A DNA stretch of 6,823 bases from Sphingomonadales bacterium (GTDB lineage Bacteria; Pseudomonadota; Alphaproteobacteria; Sphingomonadales; Sphingomonadaceae). The position numbers were made by a program, and so were the translations under genes. The stretch is taken from the NCBI GenBank assembly GCA_024636595.1, contig JAGXGT010000166.1, positions 1-6,823 of the forward strand. Direction: 5' to 3'. Every line of letters begins with the position of its first letter. The stretch's first letter is position 1. Under the pieces are notes generated by a model. That model searched no databases. It saw only the letters and a list, made by a program, of their open reading frames with translations, and was not told where the DNA came from. Shown here piece after piece: positions 1-6,289 of this stretch.

Positions 1-1441
1 CACCGAGACCTGCCCCGGCCATTCGACGATCATGACCGGTGTGCATTCCGGACGCGCTGGAATCATCGGCAACAACTGGATCGACCTGTCGATCAAGCGC
101 GACGACAAGACCGTCTATTGCGCCGAAGACGAGCGCGTTGAAGGCACCAGATTTGGCGATATCACCGCTGCCATGCAGGGCGACTATATTGCCTCGGCCT
201 GGCATTTGCTGGTGCCGACGCTGGGCGAACGGCTGAAGAAAATATCGCCCGAATCCCGCAACGTGGCGGTGGCGGGCAAGGATCGCGCCGCGCTGATGAT
301 GGGCGGCAAAAATGTCGACGAGATATACTGGTGGAAAGGCAAGGGATTTTCCACTCTGGAAGGTCGCAAGACCCTGCCTTCGGTTGCCGCGCTGAACGAA
401 GCCATCGCGGCGCAAATCGACGAGGCACGTCCCGCTTATGCGACACCGGCGCAATGCGTCGCGCATAGCGCCAAAATCATGCACGGCGATGGCCAATCTG
501 TCGGAGACTATGCTTTCCAGCGTCCCGAAGGCGGTTCCAGCATTTATCGCGGTTCTCCAGATTTCGACGGATCGATCCTGGCGGCCGCAACAGCTGTGAT
601 CAACGAAATGAAGCTGGGGCAGGGCGAGGCAACAGACGTGATATCCGTCGGACTCTCAGCGACCGACTATATCGGTCATGCCTTTGGCACGGAAGGCCTC
701 GAAATGTGTATCCAGATGAGCGAACTGGATCATTCGCTCGGGCAATTTTTTGACATATTGGATCGCGAAGGCATTGATTATGCCGTGATGCTGACCGCCG
801 ATCATGGCGGGTTGGACCTGCCGGAGCGGATGAGCATTCAGGGCGTACCAACGGCACAGCGGATCGACCCCAATCTCAATGCAGAAACGATCGGCAAGAC
901 CGTGGCAAAGGACCTAGGCATATCCGGCGATAAACCCGTTCTCTATGCGGACGGCCCGTTTGGCGACTATTACGTCAGTCGCGATCTTTCGGAAAAACAG
1001 CGGAAACAGGTCAAGGACAGCGCGATGGCACTGATCGCCGCGCATGCACAGGTTGAAGCCGTGCTCGACCATGATGATCTTTTGAAGATTGCGGTGCCGA
1101 GCGGATCGCCTGAATCCTGGACTTTGGCGCAGCGGGCCAGCGCTTCTTTCAATCCGGACCGGTCGGGCGATTTTATCGTTCTGCTCAAAAAAGCCGTCAC
1201 ACCGATTGCTTCAACCATGCGGGGTTATGTCGCGACCCATGGCAGCCCGTGGGACTATGACCGCCGGGTCCCTATCTTGTTCTGGCGGAGCGGCATGCAG
1301 CATTTCGAGCAACCGCTGTCGGTGATGACGGTAGATATCGCGCCGACACTGGCTGCGCTGGTCGGGGTGGAAATTCCGGCCGATGAGATCGACGGAAAAT
1401 GTCTCGATATAGACGGTGGGACTGCGAATAGCTGCGACTGA
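1..1441 (+). CDS. PafA/PhoK-like alkaline phosphatase, 5' end outside window (partial)
   Basis: This is a probable exported zinc-dependent phosphomonoesterase of the type I phosphodiesterase/nucleotide pyrophosphatase fold, releasing phosphate from organic phosphoesters. The open frame runs in from the left edge (first full codon at base 2), so the ATG at base 32 is internal. The 479 visible residues begin inside the active site: T3 in TETCPGHST is the expected nucleophile, N24 lies 21 residues later, and K93/R95 in GKDR should bind phosphate. Expected metal ligands are D222 and H226 (DYIGH), D267-H268 (TADHGG) and H413 (THGSPW). Their mutual spacing equals that I recall for the Sphingomonas enzyme PhoK. 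The signal peptide and the first zinc aspartate must lie upstream. The TGA stop at 1439-1441 is 15 bases from the stop of the convergent beta-helix gene, with no clear terminator hairpin and T-run between them. The family is nearly certain; substrate range is inferred, and a phosphodiesterase activity is possible. Confidence 0.92.
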   Translation, partial: TETCPGHSTIMTGVHSGRAGIIGNNWIDLSIKRDDKTVYCAEDERVEGTRFGDITAAMQGDYIASAWHLLVPTLGERLKKISPESRNVAVAGKDRAALMMGGKNVDEIYWWKGKGFSTLEGRKTLPSVAALNEAIAAQIDEARPAYATPAQCVAHSAKIMHGDGQSVGDYAFQRPEGGSSIYRGSPDFDGSILAAATAVINEMKLGQGEATDVISVGLSATDYIGHAFGTEGLEMCIQMSELDHSLGQFFDILDREGIDYAVMLTADHGGLDLPERMSIQGVPTAQRIDPNLNAETIGKTVAKDLGISGDKPVLYADGPFGDYYVSRDLSEKQRKQVKDSAMALIAAHAQVEAVLDHDDLLKIAVPSGSPESWTLAQRASASFNPDRSGDFIVLLKKAVTPIASTMRGYVATHGSPWDYDRRVPILFWRSGMQHFEQPLSVMTVDIAPTLAALVGVEIPADEIDGKCLDIDGGTANSCD

Positions 1442-1456
1442 GCGAAGCTCTGGCCG

Positions 1457-2401
1457 CTAGCGCCGCTGATAGCGCGTCAAGCCGGGGCCCAGACTGTTGT
1501 TCGCAATCCGCAGCTGATCGCCGCTCCAGTCGGCAACAAACCAGGTGTTCCGCTGTACGCCCTTGGCCAGCGATGCGCTGTTGGAATGGATATTGAGACC
1601 GTTGGAACTATGGTCCTTGTCTTCCGCTGCCACGGCGATAAAGGCGCTCCAATTGTCCTTGTTCTGTCCCTGCACGAAGACATTGCCGCTGATCACCCCG
1701 GTGGCGCCGGCTGGCAGGTCAATCATGTAGTTGGTGCTGCGACCCTGGGTGTCGTCAAAACTATTGTTGGTGATGGTCACCCGTGGCGTGCGGGTTTTTA
1801 CATAATGTCCGCCGCTGCCTTTTTCGAATCGGCTGTTGGTCACCTTCAACGACCCGAAATACCCGATATAGATGCTGTGCGCGCAGGACAGGCCGCGATC
1901 GCAGCGGCCCAGTCGCTGGAAGCTCGAGCGGTCGATGACAATTTCCGCGCTTTCATCATCGGCGCTCAATATGCCTTCCTCGGCGTTGCGGAACAGGGCG
2001 TTGTAAACATAGAGATCACCGCGCTCGATTCGGATACCGGCGCCATTGCCATCGGGCACACGCTGGTTCTGGAAGATGATGCCGTCGATCGTGGCCGCCT
2101 TGCCGCGCAGGACCAGCGTCGCCTTTTCCTCGCAGATGCCGCCATCGAAGATCGTGCGGCCCGGGACCAAGGCCTTGTAGGTGATCCGACCCGCTGTCTG
2201 CACCGCGCAATCGCCATAGGCACCGGGTGCGATGACGATGGTCGCATTATTGCCGCCGACGGCCTTGACCGCGTCTGCCAGCCGCGAATAGGTCGCTCCG
2301 GTTTCCGTCACCGTAAACGGCGCGTCGCGCTGGGCTTGGGCTGCCGATGCGGCGACCGTTGCCGTTAGGATTGCAGCTATCAACGGGAACTTGAAGATCA
2401 T
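1457..2401 (-). CDS. Secreted right-handed parallel beta-helix protein, function unknown
   Basis: The 314-residue protein starts with a signal peptide: a short n-region with Lys4, a hydrophobic stretch to about residue 18, and an AQA|QR cleavage site after Ala23. The mature protein is probably periplasmic or secreted. From about residue 50 it shows short repeated strands typical of a right-handed beta-helix, with N-x-S/F turns such as TNSRF, TNNSF, SGNVF and ANNSL. The centre carries SCAHSIYIG (172-180) and GGHYVKTR (197-204), then YMIDLPAG (225-232), resembling a widespread family of uncharacterised bacterial beta-helix proteins. Four cysteines (65, 90, 167, 173) could form disulfides after export. 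I chose the ATG at 2401 because AGG lies 9 bases upstream and the signal peptide then begins normally; the ATG at 2410 (MTEMIFK) is possible. The TTG at 2470 would add 23 residues before the signal peptide and is unlikely. No catalytic site is recognised; polysaccharide binding or cleavage is only a guess from the fold. Confidence 0.85.
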   Translation of the reverse strand: MIFKFPLIAAILTATVAASAAQAQRDAPFTVTETGATYSRLADAVKAVGGNNATIVIAPGAYGDCAVQTAGRITYKALVPGRTIFDGGICEEKATLVLRGKAATIDGIIFQNQRVPDGNGAGIRIERGDLYVYNALFRNAEEGILSADDESAEIVIDRSSFQRLGRCDRGLSCAHSIYIGYFGSLKVTNSRFEKGSGGHYVKTRTPRVTITNNSFDDTQGRSTNYMIDLPAGATGVISGNVFVQGQNKDNWSAFIAVAAEDKDHSSNGLNIHSNSASLAKGVQRNTWFVADWSGDQLRIANNSLGPGLTRYQRR

Positions 2402-2533
2402 TTCGGTCATCCTGACTCGGGAGAATAGGGCAGTTTCAATATCGCTTGCTGCTCTGTCAAACAATCCCAAAGCTTGGCCTGTCCCAGATGAATTCAGCCT
2501 GAGCGACAGAGGTTAAAGGGTTAATCTTGCAAC
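2402..2533. other. Intergenic region between metH and the beta-helix gene
   Basis: These 132 bases separate two minus-strand genes. Just past the metH stop the minus strand has two TTAACC copies 8 bases apart. Next comes an imperfect hairpin at 2479-2509, with outer CTGTC/GACAG and inner CTG/CAG pairings around a GAATTC loop. It has no T-run, so it is at best a weak terminator. A TTGACA hexamer on the minus strand (2460-2455) resembles a -35 element for the beta-helix gene, but the bases at the expected -10 distance (about 2438-2432) are poor. The beta-helix gene may therefore have its own weak promoter or be read through from metH; the sequence does not decide. Confidence 0.3.
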
Positions 2534-5149
2534 CTATTCGTTCAGATTGGGCCTGAGCCACTGGCGCGCTTGGTCGAGCGTGGTGCCGCGCCTCGCCGCA
2601 TATTCCTCGACCTGATCCTCGCCGATCCGCGCGACACCGAAATATTCGGCCTGCGGATGGGCAAAATAGAAACCCGAAACCGCAGCGGTCGGTGTCATCG
2701 CGAAACCGCTGGTCAGCTCGATACCGGTATTTTCCGTCGCGTTGAGCATGTCGAACAGGATCGGTTTCAGACTATGGTCCGGGCAAGCCGGATAGCCGGG
2801 GGCAGGGCGGATTCCCTGATATTTTTCCCGGATCAGGTCCTGTTTGTTCAGACCCTCTTCTGCGCCATAACCCCACAAATCTTTGCGCACATGCTCGTGC
2901 ATGCGTTCGGCAAAGGCTTCGGCCAGCCGGTCGGCCAGCGCTTTGAGCAGGATGCTGTTATAGTCATCCTTGTCCATCTCGAACCGTTGCACATGCTCGT
3001 CGATCCCATGGCCGGTGGTGACCGCAAAGCCGCCGACCCAGTCATCATCGGTATCGATGAAATCGGCGAGGCAATTATTCGGCTTGCCGCCGCGTTTGAC
3101 GACCTGCTGCCGCAACATGGGCAAGCTATATTCCTGATTGTCCGGCGACACCATGATATCGTCACCGTCGCGTCGCGCCCGCCATAGGCCGGCCACGCCT
3201 TTTGCGGTCAGCCATTTTTCTTCGATGATTTTGTCGAGCATTGCCTGGGCATCGCGGAACAGGTCGCTGGCGCTTTCGCCGACGATCTTGTCGGTCAGGA
3301 TCGCCGGATAATTGCCCGCCAACTCCCAGGCCCGAAAGAACGGTGTCCAGTCGATATAGTCGCGCAGATCTGCCAGATCCCAGTCTTCGTAGATATGCAG
3401 TCCCGGCTTGGCCGGCGCCGGAGCCTTCATCGCCATATCGATTGTGGCGGCATTGGCCCGTGCTTCTTCGAGCGTCGACAGCTTTTTCCCGGTCTTGCCT
3501 GCGCGCGCAATCCGGACCTGTTCATAGTCCTCGCGGGTCTTGGCGATAAAGCCCACCGCCTGGGTGTCGCTGACCAGTTGCGAAGCGACGCCGACGGCGC
3601 GGCTTGCATCGAGCACATGGATGGTCGGGCCGGTATAGGCGGGTTCGATGCGCAGCGCCGTGTGGGTCTTGGATGTGGTTGCGCCGCCGATCAGTAGCGG
3701 CAATTGCATTTTGGCCCGCTCCATTTCTTCCGCGACTGTCACCATTTCATCCAGCGACGGTGTGATCAGCCCGGACAATCCGATGATGTCCGCGTCATTT
3801 TCATTGGCCGCTTTCAAAATATCGGTCCAGGACACCATCACGCCGAGATCGATGACTTCGAAGCCGTTGCACTGTAGCACGACGCCGACGATGTTCTTGC
3901 CGATATCATGCACATCACCCTTGACCGTGGCCATGATGATCTTGCCCTTGCCCTTGGCCTTCTCGTCCTTTTCCGCTTCGATATAGGGAAACAGATGGGC
4001 GACCGCCTTCTTCATCACGCGGGCGGATTTCACCACTTGCGGCAGGAACATCTTGCCCGATCCGAACAGATCGCCGACAATATTCATGCCGTCCATCAGC
4101 GGCCCTTCGATGACCTCGATCGGCCGACCGGCGCGATCCTTGACCGCCAGCCGCATTTCCTCGGTGTCTTCGACGATATGCGCGTCGATGCCCTTGACCA
4201 GCGCATGTTCGAGCCGCTTGTGCACTTCATAGCCCCGCCATTCCGCTGCTGCCTTTTCCGCGACTTCGTCTGTGCCGCGGAATTTTTCCGCCAGGGTGAT
4301 CAGCCGGTCGGTGGCATCATCGCGGCGGTCGAAAATCACGTCCTCGCAAAGCTCGCGCAGTTCCGGATCAATATCGTCGTAAATATCCAGCTGGCCGGCG
4401 TTGACGATCGCCATGTCCATACCCGCAGGGATCGCATGATAGAGAAACACGCTGTGCATCGCCTTGCGCACCGGCTCGTTGCCGCGGAAACTGAACGAAA
4501 GGTTCGACAGGCCGCCGGAAATATGGCCGTGTGGGCAGCGCTTGCGGATCTCGCGGGTGGCCTCGATGAAGTCGAGCCCATAGCGGCGATGCTCGTCAAT
4601 GCCGGTCGCAATCGCGAACACATTGGGATCGAAGATAATATCTTCGGGCGGGAAGCCGATTCCCGTCAAGAGCTTGTAGGCGCGTTCGCAGATCTCGATC
4701 TTGCGTTCTTTGGTATCGGCCTGTCCGGTTTCATCAAACGCCATGACCACGACAGCGGCGCCATATGCCATGCATTTGCGCGCCTGATCGAGAAACTGCT
4801 CCTCGCCTTCCTTCATCGAGATGGAGTTGACGATCGGCTTGCCGGACACGCATTTCAGCCCCGCCTCGATCACCGACCATTTCGAGCTGTCGATCATCAC
4901 CGGCACCCGCGCGATATCGGGTTCGGCGGAGATCAGCTTGAGAAAGGTAGTCATCGCATGATGCGCGTCGAGCAGGCCTTCATCCATGTTGATGTCGATC
5001 ACCTGCGCGCCATTTTCGACCTGCTGACGCGCGACTTCAACCGCGGCTTCATAATCATCGTTTAGAATGAGCTTCTTGAAGCGCGCCGAGCCGGTAACAT
5101 TGGTGCGCTCGCCGATGTTGACAAAATTGGTGGAGGAAGATGTGGTCAT
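2534..5149 (-). CDS. metH: Cobalamin-dependent methionine synthase core (pterin, B12 and AdoMet modules)
   Basis: This cytoplasmic enzyme takes the methyl group of 5-methyltetrahydrofolate onto cobalamin and passes it to homocysteine. The 871 residues match the E. coli enzyme (about 1,227) without its first roughly 350 residues. Order of modules: pterin-binding domain about 8-265 (NIGERTNVTGSARF, IDSSKW at 86-91, SFRGN); four-helix cap about 300-395; cobalamin-binding domain about 400-535 with GDVHDIGKN, where His414 is the lower axial cobalt ligand, plus LSGLITPS at 458-465; AdoMet-activation domain about 560-871 with DWTPFF (Asp600), RPAPGYPACPDH (781-792) and SGFYFAHP (825-832). Reductive reactivation by AdoMet is thus retained. 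The homocysteine module is missing here and is encoded by the gene immediately upstream. The ATG at 5149 is the only plausible start: no ATG, GTG or TTG occurs between it and an in-frame TGA at 5194-5192, and the next internal Met is residue 55. No Shine-Dalgarno is visible in front of it. Confidence 0.98.
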   Translation of the reverse strand: MTTSSSTNFVNIGERTNVTGSARFKKLILNDDYEAAVEVARQQVENGAQVIDINMDEGLLDAHHAMTTFLKLISAEPDIARVPVMIDSSKWSVIEAGLKCVSGKPIVNSISMKEGEEQFLDQARKCMAYGAAVVVMAFDETGQADTKERKIEICERAYKLLTGIGFPPEDIIFDPNVFAIATGIDEHRRYGLDFIEATREIRKRCPHGHISGGLSNLSFSFRGNEPVRKAMHSVFLYHAIPAGMDMAIVNAGQLDIYDDIDPELRELCEDVIFDRRDDATDRLITLAEKFRGTDEVAEKAAAEWRGYEVHKRLEHALVKGIDAHIVEDTEEMRLAVKDRAGRPIEVIEGPLMDGMNIVGDLFGSGKMFLPQVVKSARVMKKAVAHLFPYIEAEKDEKAKGKGKIIMATVKGDVHDIGKNIVGVVLQCNGFEVIDLGVMVSWTDILKAANENDADIIGLSGLITPSLDEMVTVAEEMERAKMQLPLLIGGATTSKTHTALRIEPAYTGPTIHVLDASRAVGVASQLVSDTQAVGFIAKTREDYEQVRIARAGKTGKKLSTLEEARANAATIDMAMKAPAPAKPGLHIYEDWDLADLRDYIDWTPFFRAWELAGNYPAILTDKIVGESASDLFRDAQAMLDKIIEEKWLTAKGVAGLWRARRDGDDIMVSPDNQEYSLPMLRQQVVKRGGKPNNCLADFIDTDDDWVGGFAVTTGHGIDEHVQRFEMDKDDYNSILLKALADRLAEAFAERMHEHVRKDLWGYGAEEGLNKQDLIREKYQGIRPAPGYPACPDHSLKPILFDMLNATENTGIELTSGFAMTPTAAVSGFYFAHPQAEYFGVARIGEDQVEEYAARRGTTLDQARQWLRPNLNE

Positions 5150-5239
5150 AATATTGTGATGGTATCCGATGGTCTCGAGTGACGCCGAGAATCAATTGAT
5201 GGTACGCAGTTCGCGCCTCGTGAAGCTAATATTGGCTGG
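5150..5239 (-). promoter_or_regulatory. 90-base leader upstream of metH core with three GATGGT repeats
   Basis: This spacer lies between the homocysteine module and the MetH core. On the plus strand GATGGT occurs at 5158-5163, 5168-5173 and 5198-5203, that is at offsets of 10 and 30 bases, close to whole helical turns; in the transcript these are ACCAUC. The outer two copies extend to TGATGGTA. The third abuts a perfect 10-base palindrome, ATCAATTGAT (5191-5200). TAATATTG occurs at both ends (5149-5156 and 5227-5234). No purine-rich Shine-Dalgarno sits in the last 15 bases before the metH ATG. The spacer is far too short for a cobalamin riboswitch and I see no promoter. The repeats are observed; any regulatory role is inference. 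Confidence 0.3.
5158..5203. repeat. Three direct GATGGT copies, 10 and 30 bases apart
   Basis: The copies start at 5158, 5168 and 5198 on the plus strand. The first and third share the octamer TGATGGTA; the middle one is CGATGGTC. The hexamer also turns up singly elsewhere, for example inside the beta-helix gene near 1771 and in the homocysteine module near 5571. Only the clustering and phase are notable, and chance is not excluded for so short a unit. Confidence 0.45.
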
Positions 5240-6289
5240 TCAAGCAGCCATGGTGAATGGTTCCAGCCCGGAAAGCCGTGTCCGGACCGTGACATCCGGT
5301 ATCTTGCGCGGGTCCTGATCCGCCACGGCATCGGCAATGGCCGCAATATGCTCCGGTGTCGTACCACAGCAACCGCCAACGATATTGACCAGGCGATCCT
5401 TGAGCCAGTCGCCGATCAGCTCCGCGGTTTCCTGCGGCATCTCGTCATATTCGCCGAGCTCGTTGGGCAGGCCGGCATTGGGATAGGCCATGATCAGGCA
5501 GTCCGCCTCTTTCGCCAGCATCGCCAGATGCGGCCGCAGCTGGTCGGCGCCGAAGGAGCAATTCAGTCCGATGGTCAGAGGCTTCAAGTGGCGGACCGCG
5601 TGCCAGAAGGCCTCGACCGTATGACCGGACAGATTCCGCCCGGACAGATCGGTCAGCGTCATCGAAATCATCAGCGGCACATCGCGGCCGCTCGCCTCGG
5701 CGGCTTCCATCGCCGCCATGCCAGCGCATTTGGCGTTGAGCGTATCGAAGATTGTCTCAATCAGCAGAAAGTCGACGCCGCCGTCGATCAGGGCATCGCA
5801 TTGGTCGCGGTAGACGCTCTTCAGATAATCATAATCAATCTCCCGGAAACCGGGGTCATTGACATCGGGGGACAGGGACAGCGTCTTGTTGGTCGGGCCT
5901 ACGGACCCGGCGACAAAGCGCGGACGTCCATCCTTGGCTTCGGCCTTGTCGCAGGCCGCGCGCGCAATTTCCGCAGATTTGACGTTCAAATCCCGCACCA
6001 GATGCTCGCAGCCATAGTCCGCCTGACTGATCACCGTCGAACTGAACGTATTGGTTTCGATAATGTCGGCGCCGGCTTCGAGATAGGATGTGTGAATGGC
6101 TTCGATAATATCCGGACGGGTCAGGCTGAGCAGATCATTATTGCCCTTCTGATCATCGGTCAGATCGAGGCTGCCGCGATAATCCCGTTCGCCCAACCGG
6201 TAATTCTGGATCGCCGTGCCATAGCCGCCGTCGAATACCAGGATACGGTCTGCGGCCAGCTTCTGCAATTGTTCGCGTGCGTTGGTCAT
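5240..6289 (-). CDS. metH: Homocysteine S-methyltransferase module of split methionine synthase
   Basis: This 349-residue zinc protein binds and activates homocysteine for methylation by methylcobalamin, so it must act with the MetH core encoded next. It corresponds to the N-terminal TIM-barrel module of one-piece MetH. Visible motifs are FDGGYGTAIQ (19-28), ETNTFSST (78-85), GSVGPTNKT (128-136), GLNCSFG (241-247) and GGCCGTTP (305-312). Cys244, Cys307 and Cys308 are the zinc ligands, each three below the E. coli numbers (247, 310, 311). It ends RLSGLEPFTMAA, exactly where one-piece enzymes continue through the linker to the pterin domain. I chose the ATG at 6289 because AGGAG (6302-6298) lies 8 bases upstream and the ATG overlaps the metF stop as ATGA; the in-frame TTG at 6340 would add 17 unlike residues. 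A stand-alone betaine- or S-methylmethionine-type methyltransferase is unlikely, given the close MetH match and the neighbouring core. Confidence 0.97.
   Translation of the reverse strand: MTNAREQLQKLAADRILVFDGGYGTAIQNYRLGERDYRGSLDLTDDQKGNNDLLSLTRPDIIEAIHTSYLEAGADIIETNTFSSTVISQADYGCEHLVRDLNVKSAEIARAACDKAEAKDGRPRFVAGSVGPTNKTLSLSPDVNDPGFREIDYDYLKSVYRDQCDALIDGGVDFLLIETIFDTLNAKCAGMAAMEAAEASGRDVPLMISMTLTDLSGRNLSGHTVEAFWHAVRHLKPLTIGLNCSFGADQLRPHLAMLAKEADCLIMAYPNAGLPNELGEYDEMPQETAELIGDWLKDRLVNIVGGCCGTTPEHIAAIADAVADQDPRKIPDVTVRTRLSGLEPFTMAA

Noticed and set aside
32..34. ATG at 32 as the start of the phosphatase
   Set aside because: Codons from base 2 already encode TETCPGHSTI, which includes the nucleophile threonine, so the true start is upstream of the window.
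1586..2368. 260-codon plus-strand open frame antisense to the beta-helix gene
   Set aside because: The minus-strand frame has a signal peptide and family motifs. The plus-strand product has neither and appears to be a codon-bias shadow.
2402..2470. TTG at 2470 as start of the beta-helix protein
   Set aside because: It would put 23 mostly polar residues before a normal signal peptide, and ATG codons with a usable AGG lie downstream.
3908..5065. 385-codon plus-strand open frame antisense to metH
   Set aside because: It lies wholly inside the unmistakable metH coding sequence. Its translation is rich in His, Arg, Asp and Ile and has no recognisable domain, as expected for an antisense shadow in GC-rich DNA.
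5150..5239. Cobalamin or SAM riboswitch in front of metH
   Set aside because: Ninety bases cannot hold a cobalamin riboswitch, no B12-box-like GCCACTG is present, and I could not make out a SAM-II pattern.
5150..5242. Split of metH as a sequencing frameshift or pseudogene
   Set aside because: Both halves are in the same frame, so no indel explains the break. Two separate TGA codons intervene and each half has intact motifs to its natural module boundary.
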